Shown here piece after piece: positions 12,601 to 21,711 of a stretch of 64,000 nt of DNA. The notes beneath the pieces were generated by a model that saw only the letters and a program-made list of their open reading frames with translations, was not told the DNA's origin and ran no database searches. Numbering within the stretch: position 1 is the first letter of the stretch; every line of letters starts with the position of its first letter. This stretch comes from Homalodisca vitripennis (lineage: Eukaryota; Arthropoda; Insecta; Hemiptera; Cicadellidae): the NCBI RefSeq assembly GCF_021130785.1, contig NC_060207.1, positions 193,679,501 to 193,743,500 of the forward strand. The letters run 5' to 3'. Made by a program: the position numbers and the translations under genes.

Positions 12601-15600
12601 TACAAGCCTTCAGAGGGAAGCCTTATAGAACTCGTAAATGAAGTTGCACAAGAAGTTCCAGGAGGCTCAGTAGGATGAACACTCAGGGCACCTGTCAACT
12701 ACAAAAACTGATGGTATTGTTCAAAAAATCATAATAACTGTTGGGCATTGATCAAAAAATGAGTGTTCTGGTGTTGGCCAAAGAAAATGGTTTGCCCACA
12801 TTAGTGTTTCACCACGATGTAACAGAGGATTTTGACACAAGGTCAACAATAGAACTCTGCTTGAGTTGAGTGCTCTAAAACTCCTTGTAAATGGCTTCCA
12901 GAATTTCAATATTTGCTCCAATCTTTGATTTTCATCCTTTTAGTTCGCTCTTCATATTTCGGCTTCTATATTTCTCTGTGAACACATTGTTCACGGAATC
13001 TAACAGGGAAAATAATTTCCTTTACAAAACTGTACAATCTCTCAATTGCAATATTCCTTACGTCACCACTACGACTTTCACACGTTTATCCTCTACAAAC
13101 TCTCCAACACAACTCTCTTGCTTACTCTCGATCATCTCTTCTCTCTTGTCACTCTCAATAGCTAGGCTCTGGTTCTTGATCACAGCCACTGGCTCTTGAT
13201 TTATAGTCATTGATAACTGCCACAGCCACTGGTGCTTGCACGTTGCTGCCTGCAGTAGCATTGTTTCACCGGGCCCATTACCTTTAGGAAAAAACTGCTT
13301 CATCACACATTATTAAAGAATATTTATCATGAGATGCCTGTTATATTTTTATTTTTAAACAAAATTAAAAATTAATTCTTTCCTTGTAAAATATTGTAAG
13401 GCACCTTTAATTTATTTCTTCTAAAACAATTTTTGTGAGTTTGTTAACATGTATACTTTTAGATATTTCCCTGACCTTTATTAAAGCACTAAATGATATA
13501 CTGTGATAAACTACTCTTTATTATTTGAAGAACAAATGGAATAGTAAGTTATTATTCTACTACATATTTTAAAATCTATTTATATAACCACAATTGATTT
13601 TGTATTTGGACTAGTCTGACATGTCATATATATCCAATGTAAAATTCATTCATTTATTACATTAAATGCTTTTCCTCTGAATAAATTGGATTTTAAGGTT
13701 TTTTTTAGAAAAACAGATAAAAGTTCATTTGTCTGATATTTTAACATCTATTGACTGCTAACTGTGATGATATTTTTAGGCACTGAACCTGTCTGATGCA
13801 TTCCACAGAGGCAAGCTGTTTGCCTACAGACTGTTGTGTAATATAGTATTGTCCAGCCATGATGTGCCCCTGCCCCCTGGCCTCCTCACACAGTTCTACA
13901 GGGTCGTCCACATGGCTCTCACTTCTAGCGATCAGGTGAGTCAGCATTAATATGTTCAGTCACATTTAACTAATGATTCAGGAGACAGTTTTCAAACATC
14001 AACAGTTTTCTTTTGTTTACATTTCTTTTTTCTTGTGTATTGTATAAATTAAAAATGTAACGGGATAGTCTCTTTTCTTGGACCCTTCAAGAATATCAGG
14101 GTAAATATCAGGAATGTCCCAAGCTTATATTGCATTGCGTATTATCAACATCCTGCTGCTGTTAGATAAATCATTAACAATATACAGAAAATTATATGTT
14201 ACCTTTGACTACTTTTTGTATGTTGAAAAAAATGCTTAAAAGTTTTTGCCATTTCTCAGGTCTGTGGTGGAGTTCCAAAAAGGACCACAGCTTATAAGTT
14301 TGTGATGATGAAAGCATGTAAATTGTGTCATCTCAACATAGCAACTAGTTTTATTTTGTTTCAATTGTATCAAGTAATTATTAACATCAGATAAAAAAAA
14401 TTACACTCTTGTCAACACATAATGTAGTTATGGTTTGACAGTATCAGATTATAGACACTGCACTAAGAGGAAGGTGAACTGGAGCTAAACTCAACATTTA
14501 CACTGTTGTCAAGATGAAAACTCAGCTTATAACAATATTTAAAACAAAAGTAACATTAAGAAACTGTGGTGTTTTCAATAACTGATATAATTATGTACAT
14601 GAATAATGAAATATAGTTTTTATAATTAATATCTTCTATAGAATAAATAGTGATATTTTGGGTCAGTTAACACTTTTACTTCCGGTTTATACCAAATGAG
14701 ACTGACTACTCTTAATATGCTCCTACACCACTGTAGTAATTATATTCCTTACTTACAGAGTACTGTAAATACTGTTGTACGATACTGTGGACCAAGATTC
14801 TTCTCACTACAGTTTTCTGGCTTCTCACTTCTACTACTGGATTTCATACATGCAGCGAACACAGTCGTTTGCTGTCCAGAGCTCAGAACTGTAAGTATTT
14901 TTCTTATCATTTGTTAACTGTACCATTGTTTCTTGTTAAAATACAATAAATATCTTTTAACCCATTGCGGATCACTGACGAGCTCAGGTCGCAAAAGCAG
15001 TCTGCTTTTAAATTTCCCTCCAAATAGTTCTGTTAATGTCTGATAGATCGGGCGATCGTCTTCACTTGTCTACTAAGAGTGTTTAACAACGGTCTACGTT
15101 TAGAGTTTTCAAAAGTTTTATAAATATCCTACAGATCGCAGTTGTATGTCGAAGTTGAAAAATCATTCATATGAGTTAACTCTCTGCTTTTTAGTGCTTC
15201 TGATTGGGTGTTTTCCTCAGTTGTTATTATAATACTTTTGAGGTTAGTGACACAACTAAACGACGCAGACGTACATGTTGGTGGGTTTAGTCTAGACAAT
15301 GGCCCGGATGTTGCAATCGATTCGCCCGAGCCGCTTTATTTAGACTATGATTCAGACATCATCCCTGCCACGCCGTAACCTTGCTCGCGTGTTATCGTTC
15401 CTACATCACGGATACCCCAGCAGGCCCATGTTCCATCTGAACGAATACCTTCGCAGCTGAATTTTCTAGTATACAATAGCGAACAATACGATGTGGCGCA
15501 CCATTGCTGTTCGTGCGGCCGCTGCCCGTGAATTAATTCGCGCCCGCTGGTGCCCGCGCGCCAAAACAATACGATCCGCAATGGGTTAAAAGAATAATAT

Positions 15601-16696
15601 AGTGTATGTATATTCATATTATTTATTATCTTTTTTTGCATATTATGACATTTTAAAATAATAATGTAATGCTGTATTTTACAGACTCCAAGAACTGAAG
15701 CCATGTCCATTCTGGGGACATTGTTAAGCTTTCCTTCCATGTTTTTCCAACTACCTCTTCTCCAACCTACTGCCAAAGAGTTTATGGCAAGACCTGCACC
15801 TGATGCCAAGGTATTTATTTGTGCTTTGTAAGTACTTAATTCTTTATTATTTCACAAGAATTCTTTAATTAAAATTTTTAATATTAAAAACTTAGAATTA
15901 TAAATATTTTTAAATATTCTTATTTTTTAAATTGTTTACTTACGTTTGTAACTAAAATCTCTATATTTTCTTATGTGAAAAACTTTCACTTTTTTTTGTT
16001 ATGTGTGCATTACCCCATTGCTTAAAATGCCAATCACTATTTGATACATCACGGTTGTCAAAATTGTTTCTTAATGGATAGCTGTACAAACTGACACAAA
16101 AACAAACACTGTGTACATAAGAATCTGTAAAACTTCTGACTAAAATTGTTGAATGTAGATACAGTTTCTCTGTTCCATCTTTTATGGCCTTAACCTACAG
16201 TAAAAATAGTTTTCAACAATCACTTTACAACCAGTCTAGAGCTTAGTATTAAATATATGATATTACTAGAAGGTAATTCATTATGCTTTTTAAAACAGTA
16301 AAAGAAAAAAACCGTGTAAAACTAAACAGAACTGAACCCATCTGACAGGAATAAAAAGGATAAACAGATGTGCTTAAATGCTGAGTGACTAGTGGAGTAG
16401 TGGTGTGATTTTTAGCAGTTGGTGTAAAAAATGTACTATAAAAGTGTGTACAGGAATGGGAAATTTGCATGTTCAAATATAATAGTTTTACTTGAATCAA
16501 TGCACAACATAATTAGCAGGTGACATTTAACAAGTTGAAAAAATAATAAAATAACAGTTTTGAGTTAATTATAAGAGTTGTACAGGAACATGTGGTGAAG
16601 ATTCTGCTGAGGAGTGGAAAGACTGAAAGTTCTGGTGTTGCAAGATGTATAGCTCTCTCCAGCTTGGGGATCTTCATATATCAGCAACTGTCTCAG
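1452..16696 (+). CDS. RalGAP-alpha (RALGAPA1/2 orthologue): Ral GTPase-activating protein subunit alpha (gene-level entry, 14 exons, partial)
   Basis: RalGAP-alpha is the catalytic subunit of the heterodimeric RalGAP complex, which stimulates GTP hydrolysis on RalA/RalB. Fourteen exons (1452-1540, 3054-3214, 5541-5652, 5761-5883, 7197-7398, 7990-8130, 8987-9097, 10907-11041, 12028-12215, 12331-12429, 13780-13935, 14759-14890, 15685-15810, 16586-16696) join with matching phases at every GT-AG junction. They give about 628 residues without a stop. Family signatures seen: [51 protein letters not shown] and [11 protein letters not shown]. These correspond to the N-terminal and middle helical region. 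The true start lies upstream of the window and the C-terminal Rap/Ral-GAP domain is absent from this strand. Further exons of the same gene appear on the opposite strand between 16.8 and 21.3 kb (see findings). Confidence 0.93.
1541..2235 (+). other. RalGAP-alpha intron, no further feature recognised
   Basis: AT-rich. Near 1786-1860 a short motif (GATGTCTTCATAGTAGAC) recurs in slightly changed form about 50 bases later; it may be an old dispersed repeat. No exon signal was seen. Confidence 0.5.
2249..2762 (-). mobile_element. A-tailed retroelement with 13-bp target-site duplication
   Basis: A relatively GC-rich block inside an AT-rich intron. On the minus strand it begins near 2762 and ends in an A-rich, C-interrupted tail (the T/G run at 2246-2286 on the plus strand). 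The 13 bases at 2236-2248 are repeated exactly at 2763-2775, a target-site duplication. That makes this a retroposed SINE or 5'-truncated LINE, about 514 bases. A diverged copy in the other orientation lies at about 55565-55880. No coding frame was recognised; the family is unknown to me. Confidence 0.8.
3054..3214 (+). CDS. RalGAP-alpha: RalGAP-alpha exon b
   Basis: Acceptor GGCAG, donor GTGGGT, phase 0 in and phase 2 out. It encodes [18 protein letters not shown], then [19 protein letters not shown], a highly conserved RalGAP-alpha block. Confidence 0.93.
3215..5540 (+). other. RalGAP-alpha intron
   Basis: AT-rich intron with a long (TA)n at 3590-3639. Nothing else supported; short ORFs here are chance frames. 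Confidence 0.6.
3590..3639. repeat. (TA)n microsatellite
   Basis: About 25 uninterrupted TA dinucleotides with one TG interruption near the start. Confidence 0.95.
5541..5652 (+). CDS. RalGAP-alpha: RalGAP-alpha exon c
   Basis: Acceptor TTTCTAG and donor GTGAGT. One base completes the Trp codon, followed by [17 protein letters not shown] and [10 protein letters not shown], as in family members (EQ-LLVLL-...-LAGPLFQ). Confidence 0.93.
5761..5883 (+). CDS. RalGAP-alpha: RalGAP-alpha exon d
   Basis: Exactly 41 codons, phase 0 to 0, acceptor CTACAG and donor [26 protein letters not shown] is almost identical to vertebrate RalGAP-alpha, followed by [15 protein letters not shown]. Confidence 0.95.
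5884..7196 (+). other. RalGAP-alpha intron with pyrimidine-rich tract
   Basis: Mostly AT-rich. Bases 6225-6350 form a C/T-rich tract built from loose repeats of CTCCTCCCATNTCCAT type. No exon or transposon signature was recognised. Confidence 0.5.
7197..7398 (+). CDS. RalGAP-alpha: RalGAP-alpha exon e
   Basis: Acceptor TTTGCAG, donor GTCAGC, phase 0 to 1. Encodes [20 protein letters not shown] and [17 protein letters not shown], matching the family's ...[22 protein letters not shown] segment, then enters a Ser/Thr/Asp-rich disordered linker. Confidence 0.94.
7990..8130 (+). CDS. RalGAP-alpha: RalGAP-alpha exon f (disordered linker)
   Basis: Acceptor TTGACAG, donor GTACAG, phase 1 to 1. Encodes a Ser/Arg-rich stretch ([17 protein letters not shown], then [11 protein letters not shown]). 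RRSAS resembles the basophilic kinase sites found in this regulatory linker of vertebrate RalGAP-alpha, which is phosphorylated by Akt; the site assignment is inference. Confidence 0.82.
8987..9097 (+). CDS. RalGAP-alpha: RalGAP-alpha exon g (disordered linker)
   Basis: Acceptor TTTTCAG, donor GTAAAT, phase 1 to 1. Encodes [20 protein letters not shown], then [15 protein letters not shown]. Low conservation, but the phases fit both neighbours. KSRSMDS is another potential basophilic phosphosite. Confidence 0.82.
9098..10906 (+). other. RalGAP-alpha intron containing a LINE remnant
   Basis: The 1.8-kb intron is largely explained by the LINE remnant at about 9350-10440, described separately. 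The rest is AT-rich with no clear feature. Confidence 0.6.
9350..10440 (+). mobile_element. Degenerate LINE reverse-transcriptase remnant
   Basis: Broken frames keep the reverse-transcriptase order. [20 protein letters not shown] (first Asp) is at about 9390-9450. [10 protein letters not shown] (the catalytic Asp pair) is near 9640. [20 protein letters not shown] follows, then [12 protein letters not shown] near 9830, and an IIWGG-type C-terminal block near 10005. Stops and frameshifts separate the parts, so it is a dead copy. It lies in the same orientation as RalGAP-alpha and differs clearly from the LINE at base 3-1229. Confidence 0.88.
10907..11041 (+). CDS. RalGAP-alpha: RalGAP-alpha exon h (disordered linker)
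   Basis: Acceptor CTCCAG, donor GTAAGT, phase 1 to 1. Ser/Pro-rich: [20 protein letters not shown] and [19 protein letters not shown]. The position just before the conserved GW-ADVA-V-WRRMLG block matches the long linker of the family. Confidence 0.82.
11042..12027 (+). other. RalGAP-alpha intron with LINE 3' tail
   Basis: Contains a 35-base tandem duplication (11354-11388 and 11389-11423) and, at about 11487-11510, an AATAAAGTCATTTGATTGAT tail that looks like the 3' end of a 5'-truncated plus-strand LINE. The rest is AT-rich. Confidence 0.55.
11354..11423. repeat. 35-bp tandem duplication
   Basis: The 35-base unit starting GGAAAGGAATTATAAG is present twice, head to tail, without visible mismatch. 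Confidence 0.85.
12028..12215 (+). CDS. RalGAP-alpha: RalGAP-alpha exon i
   Basis: Phase 1 to 0, donor AAG|GTACCA. Encodes [20 protein letters not shown], then [20 protein letters not shown] and [11 protein letters not shown], strongly conserved with vertebrate [20 protein letters not shown]. GC-rich compared with the surrounding introns. Confidence 0.95.
12331..12429 (+). CDS. RalGAP-alpha: RalGAP-alpha exon j
   Basis: 33 codons, phase 0 to 0, acceptor TTTCTAG and donor GTTAGA. Encodes [20 protein letters not shown], then [13 protein letters not shown], matching vertebrate PPVLIPPLRILTPWLFKA. Confidence 0.92.
12430..13779 (+). other. RalGAP-alpha intron, possible unidentified repeat at 12480-13310
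   Basis: The GC content of 12480-13310 is above the intron average. Two minus-strand frames (12721-12921, 13058-13306) are open but do not match a family I recognise. It may be a decayed transposon; this is inference only. Confidence 0.35.
13780..13935 (+). CDS. RalGAP-alpha: RalGAP-alpha exon k
   Basis: 52 codons, phase 0 to 0, donor GTGAGT. Encodes [20 protein letters not shown], then [20 protein letters not shown], matching KYKQGKLHAYKLICNTM of vertebrate RalGAP-alpha. Confidence 0.93.
14759..14890 (+). CDS. RalGAP-alpha: RalGAP-alpha exon l
   Basis: 44 codons, phase 0 to 0, acceptor CTTACAG and donor GTAAGT. Encodes [19 protein letters not shown], then [14 protein letters not shown], matching DIVNTIIKHCSPQFFSLGL...MDFIVAAGRV of the family. 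Confidence 0.93.
14961..15585. mobile_element. Non-autonomous piggyBac-type element (TTAA target duplication)
   Basis: The 13 bases at 14961-14973 (CCCATTGCGGATC) are exactly inverted at 15573-15585. Both ends are flanked by TTAA (14957-14960 and 15586-15589), the diagnostic piggyBac target duplication. The inner 600 bases are GC-rich and contain a plus-strand acidic frame near 15290-15380 ([16 protein letters not shown]) that resembles the acidic N-terminus of piggyBac transposases, followed by a stop. There is no catalytic core, so it would need a transposase in trans. It is inserted in the intron before exon m. Confidence 0.85.
15685..15810 (+). CDS. RalGAP-alpha: RalGAP-alpha exon m
   Basis: 42 codons, phase 0 to 0, acceptor TTTTACAG and donor GTATTT. 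Encodes [20 protein letters not shown], then [16 protein letters not shown], matching [20 protein letters not shown] of the family. A long reverse-strand ORF over this exon is only its shadow. Confidence 0.92.
15811..16585 (+). other. RalGAP-alpha intron, nothing recognised
   Basis: AT-rich with no repeat or exon signature that I could support. Confidence 0.5.
16586..16696 (+). CDS. RalGAP-alpha: RalGAP-alpha exon n, last exon on the plus strand
   Basis: 37 codons, phase 0 to 0, acceptor TGTACAG and donor GTGAAC. Encodes [18 protein letters not shown], then [19 protein letters not shown], matching vertebrate ARCVALCSLGIWICEELVH. Only 24 bases of following intron remain before the poly-C array begins at about 16720. 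Confidence 0.94.
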
Positions 16697-16720
16697 GTGA
16701 ACTCCATGCCTGTCCACCAC

Positions 16721-16817
16721 ACCCCCCCCCCCCCCCACCCCCCCCCCCCCCCACCCCCCCCCCCCCCCACCCCCCCCCCCCCCCACCCCCCCCCCCCCCC
16801 ACCCCCCCCCCCCCCCA
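16721..16817. repeat. (AC15)n array 1, exact 16-base period
   Basis: A residues fall at 16721, 16737, 16753, 16769, 16785, 16801 and 16817, each separated by exactly 15 C. Perfect periodicity and pure C runs are unusual for a real minisatellite; they could reflect poly-G/C read artefact bridging two contig ends. If real, the opposite strand would be a strong G-quadruplex former. Proline- and glycine-rich ORFs over this array are translation artefacts. Confidence 0.95.
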
Positions 16818-16822
16818 CCAAC

Positions 16823-17013
16823 TTGCGTATCCAAGTTCCTGAGTTCCCGCAGGAAGTTTCTCGCTCTTGTCCAGCAGATGAAAGCTGCACGTCCTGCGAG
16901 TTCCCATCCTGGCCAGCCCCAGCTGTGAGAAGAGCAAGACGACAGTGCTGAAATGCGTGGATAGTGGTGTTCCGGTGCTCTCTACGAACGTCTGCACCTC
17001 TCCTGATTGCATC
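16823..17013 (-). pseudogene. RalGAP-alpha: RalGAP-alpha exon on the opposite strand, frame-damaged
   Basis: On the minus strand an acceptor (GTTACAG) precedes 17013. The product matches the vertebrate segment before the GAP domain (SAFYYCRLLLSILGM...[21 protein letters not shown]). Three pieces fall in changing frames: HAFQHCRLALL in one, SQLGLARMGTRR with CSFHLLDKSEKL in the next, and [10 protein letters not shown] after another one-base shift. The donor would be CAA|GTTGGT at 16823, directly against the poly-C array. At least two frameshifts are needed. They may be real decay or sequence error next to a poor-quality junction. Confidence 0.78.
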
Positions 17014-19117
17014 CTGTAACATGTGTGTAAATATGGTCTGTAGCCCAACTTCTTGTCAGTCAGATATTTAACAGATCTTAGGTGATAAGATGAGCTCTTG
17101 GTTTTCATCACACTTGGCGTCTAAGGACATAGCGTAACTACCATTCAACACTTCATGCCTTCCCTGGAAAATAAGCTATCTTTAATAATTATTGGCTTCT
17201 AAGAGATATTAACCCTTACAGGTGGCCAAAGTGGTTGTATAGACTGGTGAGGGAACATCTAGATAGTCTTAAGTTGGTGTGATGACGTTGCCACTCAAAG
17301 TGTTAATCTGATAACAGTCGAAATTAATAAATCATTCATCTCTGTACTCAACAAGTTACGTCTTGATTTTCTAAATGTTATAAAAAAGTTAATAACAAAA
17401 ATAAAAAAGGGTAAAAATGTAAGATTGCTATACAACAGTATTAGTTTTTTTTTTACAATTCCAGATGTCATGATTTAATATTTGCATAAAAATAATACAA
17501 AACGATCCCTGAACACCATATTAAAAAAATTTAAAATATAAAGGATTTTGTATTTAAATATTCTTTGTTTTTAAATTATATACATAATTTGTTATTTTAA
17601 AGGTAGCAAATACTAGGACAACAAAGCTATATATTTTCGTATTTAGAATATATTTGGAGAGAGTATATTAACAGGGGACTCGAAAATTGTTGCCTCAGGA
17701 TTTTGTTCTCTATGAAGGGGAAGCAGCCTGCTCTAATTAATCTAAGTCAACTGAGGGCATTTTTTTCTGTAAAAACTGCCAGCTGTTTGTAGTCTACAAA
17801 CAGCAGAAAATGGGTGTGACCAATGTTTTTACCTCAGGTCAGTTAACATTAAAATTTTCGTTTAAGCTAATTATAAGGATGTATTGTTACATTTTTAATG
17901 ATATTGTACAATTCAACGATCCTAACACATCTGGATTTCTTTTTTCTTCTTAAGGACGTGGGCCTATATGAGCCATGCACTTAAAACCTCACAGGGTTTT
18001 TGGTGCACCCTAGAAGAATACCAATGAGGGACAGTAACATCATTTTCAAGAACAGAAAAACTCACCAACCCCCCCTGTCCCAAGACTACCAAAGAATGGT
18101 GATTCTGAAATCTTAAAAATAATCTATTGCCAATTCTCATACTAAACGGAGATTCTAATAAGCTTTTTATTAACCTAAGGTATGATTTAAACATCAACTG
18201 CAATCTCTGTTCCATTCCTTGAAAAAAAAATAAAACCCCTTTTTTGGATGAAACTGTCTGATAATATAAAAAGTAATCCAAAGGCAAGGGGTTACCACAC
18301 TCTCTATTGTACAGGGATTGTGCAGAATTTCAAGGAAATAGCTATATTTTAAAAACAAGGGTTGTACTACCTAACCTTCTTACTATTAACCTTCCATAGA
18401 TTATAATTATGGGAATATTAAAACGTATTTTAAACTTACAAATGTTTTGTTACATTATCCAAAACCAACCCTATTAATGATAAAAAATATTTAAATATAA
18501 ACGTAACGTATTTTTATAGTGAAAAATATTAACCGACATAGAGCTTCAAAAAGATTGTTTAAGTGAAACCAAAAATTGCTGGCTCATTTTCCTGTGATAA
18601 CAGACGCAGCAGACAAGTAGCATTACACATACATAGAAAAAAAGAAACTGAAAGATGAAAAATATTATTTTTTTTAAAGTACAATAATTTTTGTTAAATT
18701 AGGTTTGTTCTATCTGGGATTTTATTAAAAAGACAGAGCAAACAAAAAACAACCACCGTTTTAGCAATTAGTAAATTTGGGGTACTAACCGATCAGTAGG
18801 TCAGTTAGTTTGGCAAATAGACCACAGTAATGTTACGTATTAACCTGTTTTGAAAATTCAAAGTACCGGTAAAAGCAACGATTGACTTAAGATCAGTAAA
18901 TTTGTGTATTGGTTATCTTGGAAATACAAGAATGTACTTTAACTTTGATGTACCTGTTCTTTTTACCTGTAAAATTACATCTTTTTTTTAGCACTATCAA
19001 CACTTATACATTTACATATCTTAATATTTCTATTGATAAAATTAAAAATAATCTTCAGCTAAATTGTTCAAAAGATTAAACCTAACAAAAGTCTAATTAT
19101 GAAAGGTTGGAACTCAC
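17014..19117 (-). other. Intron between opposite-strand RalGAP-alpha exons
   Basis: AT-rich. A small TTAA-flanked repeat candidate lies at 17210-17307. Otherwise there is no recognisable element; an ORF at 17964-18287 (minus) shows no family signature. Confidence 0.5.
17210..17307. repeat. Possible miniature TTAA element
   Basis: TTAACCCTTACAGGTGGC at the left and, inverted, TTAACACTTTGAGTGGC at the right form an imperfect terminal repeat about 95 bases apart, each beginning with TTAA. Weak evidence for a very short piggyBac-like MITE. Confidence 0.4.
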
Positions 19118-19305
19118 ATTTGGGCAAGTCCAGAGCTGCGGGAAATACGTAGTCCTGTTCTAGACAAACTCTGGGGTTTAACCACCGATCCCATAGCCTC
19201 CTGCTCATAGTTCAGGAAAGGAGTGGAGAGGTAGCAGGGAATGTTCCGGGGGGTATCCAGACTCTCCAGACACTCCGGGCTGGTCTCCCCAATGTACTGT
19301 AACAG
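19118..19305 (-). CDS. RalGAP-alpha: RalGAP-alpha exon on the opposite strand (LLQYIGETSPECL)
   Basis: Minus strand, acceptor TTTGACAG before CTG at 19305, donor GTGAGT after 19118, phase 0 in and phase 2 out. Encodes LLQYIGETSPECLESLDTPR, then NIPCYLSTPFLNYEQEAMGS and a Ser-rich tail. Vertebrate RalGAP-alpha has LLQYLGVTSPECLQ at the matching place upstream of the GAP domain. The frame is intact. It is on the strand opposite to exons a-n. Confidence 0.9.
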
Positions 19306-19493
19306 CTGTCAAACATCCCAGTTAGCCTCCAAGCAATTTGAGAAACTTTTTTAACTATTCTTCTGGAAATTTACAAATGACCCTAGTATGGGCAGGTGAT
19401 TTTGAGACTTTGATCGAATATCTATATTCTTATACTTTAATATTAACATAATTTCAGTTTATCCCAAAAGAAATTTATAATACAAAAACTTAC

Positions 19494-19678
19494 ATCCATC
19501 TTAGGTTGTCAAGATCGTCTGCGGAGTTTTCAAACGTGGGCAGAGAATGTTGGGGCGACCGAGTGTCTGAGAGTGTGTTGAGGAACTGATGGTCCGACGA
19601 TTGCAGGAGTTAAAGCATCTTTTTTCGTTCCATTGTTGGGCTCACTGTTTCCACTTGTCCACGTTCAGCTCATTTTTC
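19494..19678 (-). pseudogene. RalGAP-alpha: RalGAP-alpha exon on the opposite strand with in-frame stop
   Basis: Minus strand, directly upstream of the LLQYIG exon, with a GTAAGT donor after 19494. One frame reads VETVSPTMERKKML, a TAA at 19610-19612, then LLQSSDHQFLNTLSDTRSPQ and LPTFENSADDLDNL. The vertebrate counterpart is FKRFRETVPTW...VLDELLQYLG. The TAA and a phase mismatch with the next exon suggest sequence errors or true decay. Boundaries are approximate. Confidence 0.65.
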
Positions 19679-19699
19679 CTAAACACAATAATGTAAATC

Positions 19700-21082
19700 A
19701 GTTTGGTTGTAAAAACTTAAAAAAATAAAAAAAAACGTAAAATACGTTAATATACACAAACAATCAACTGAAGGAATATCACTAAAGGAATATTTGACTG
19801 TATTTGGAATATTCAACTCACTGAAATATGAAAATTAAATGTTTCAAACTAATAATAATGTGTAAAAATATGATGTCTTTGGTAGCAGTTGTAAGAAATT
19901 AAAACGAGGTAATACAGTGTGATTTAGTAAAAATGAATACAAAGTATAATCTATCCTGAAGTTTAAACTTTTAAATTACTATAGGAAAACCAATGTATGG
20001 ATAGATATAAACAATAATATTATGCTTAAAGCCTTGGATGTTCTGAAAAAAAAAAAAATAGAGTTTTCGTGATTATCTTGAGCCAGACTTTGAGGTAAGT
20101 GCCAGTTTGGTACTAAGCGTGTTGACTAAAATCAGATAATTACCTAACCCCTTCCTGTGTAGTTATTGATCTTATATCAGACAACTGTCATTTTCATATA
20201 GTAGCTTTGCCCATTCGGAATGACATGGTAATTAATATGTTAGAATTATATTATTAGTTATTATGTATTATTACACATGTGTACAACGAGCCATATCCAA
20301 AAGTAAGAAAGTGATGTTTTCACGGCAGAGGGATTTCTTTTGACATGTTGGCTACATTGCCTCAACCTGTAGTTTTTCCCTTCCAAACAAGATAACGGAT
20401 GATGCCGCATATTTCGCACTTGGCAATTAATGGAATTGACATGTTTTACGAAATGTACTGTTGCATTGACAGTTCTCAATGTACTGATCTTGAACCAGTT
20501 TTGTTGCAGAGGGGAGGAATTAGGCTACATGGCAGTGTAGCCAACATGTTGGAAAAAATCTTTCCGGCCATGAGAGCCTCAATACACTTACTTCTTGAAA
20601 TTTGTTTAATTTTTGTAATTTGTTATAGTGGGATGGCATTACAGTAACTCCAGGTAAGTTTCTACATAAGTGAGTAGATATTTGTTGTCAAAAATACACA
20701 CTTTAGAACACTTAAACTGGGAGCTCACTTCACTTTGACTGTAGTCAGTCAGCCATGTTGGTCCGTCTGACTACAAATTTTCAAGTTGGTATGCCTGCTG
20801 ATTTTCCTAAGTAGTAACATTACCCTTTGATTTGTTCTTTATCTATTACAACATTCATTGTATTATGTTATAAACACAAAAATAATAAACTAATAAACAT
20901 TATAAATGTAGTATTTATATGATATTCACAGTGCTTGTCTTTCTACAGAAATGAAAAAATGAAAAACTATGATTATTTTTAATTAGGATTTTAGAAATAG
21001 CTGTAGATTGGGAGGAATAAATGAATAGATGGTACTGAAAGGAGAGAAACAATTCTGAGATAGTGCCTAAGGGTAGACATAC
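19700..21082 (-). other. Intron between opposite-strand RalGAP-alpha exons, with an old inverted repeat
   Basis: Bases 20330-20365 (around ACATGTTGGCTACATTGCC) and 20530-20570 (around GGCAGTGTAGCCAACATGTT) are imperfect inverted copies about 200 bases apart, consistent with a decayed transposon of unknown family. The rest is AT-rich. Confidence 0.4.
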
Positions 21083-21275
21083 CCGTGTGTTTCAACTGTT
21101 CCGGAGTACAGTAGAGGATGGAAGCATCCCAAGAGGCCTTGCCAGCAAGGTCCCGCAGGATGATGCGGACTTGGGAGGACGCAGTAACTAGTCCCGCAGT
21201 AACTCCCCCTCCTGGCACCTCCAGAGCTGGCAACTCAACTAGCGACATCAGCAGATTGGTGTTCAGCACAAACAG
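21083..21275 (-). CDS. RalGAP-alpha: RalGAP-alpha exon on the opposite strand (ILRDLAGKASWDASILY)
   Basis: Minus strand, acceptor AATTCCAG before 21275, donor GTATGT after 21083, phase 0 in and 1 out. The frame is fully open. Encodes LFVLNTNLLMSLVELPALEV, then PGGGVTAGLVTASSQVRIIL and RDLAGKASWDASILY, matching vertebrate FFVLNNTTLVS...[36 protein letters not shown]. In a normal gene this lies about 250 residues after the LSSLGI exon and before LLQYIG. That order holds only when read on the minus strand. Confidence 0.93.
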
Positions 21276-21711
21276 CTGGAATTGCAATCATACTGTCTCA
21301 GGAGCATTCAGAACTACATACATTTCTTAATACATTTACTGTGGCTGTCTGGAAGTCCAGTCCCTCCCTTCACCCTGACTCCTTATTGAATGGGCAGGGA
21401 AGGTTGTGCTGCTTACCAGGTGTAGTGCCAGTTCCGTTTCTTTGCGCTAACAAACTGTTATTGGATTTCCATCTTGGATAATTTTCTGTGTGTGTGTTGT
21501 GTTTGTTGTTGTTTTTAATGTACCATGACTGTGTATAATTATGTTCACTGTAGTCCGAAAGAGGAGGATATTGAATACATTGAAGACTTGTTATCTGACT
21601 GAGAAAAATCTGATTCAAGTTAGACCGTGTTGATGGTAAAATGGTTTGAAAATAGTGTGATAATGGGATATTTTTGTTGAGTTTGAGTGGGAAAATGTAA
21701 ATACGAGGAAA

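Noticed and set aside
12721..13306. Gene on the minus strand in a RalGAP-alpha intron
   Set aside because: Two short frames without recognisable domain, start context or splice sites; at best a decayed repeat.
15345..15809. 154-codon minus-strand ORF
   Set aside because: Shadow of RalGAP-alpha exon m and the piggyBac-type element; no protein family signature.
16565..17111. Proline-rich (plus) and glycine-rich (minus) ORFs across the poly-C array
   Set aside because: They are translations of the A-C15 repeat in different frames; the real coding parts are the short RalGAP-alpha exons on each side.
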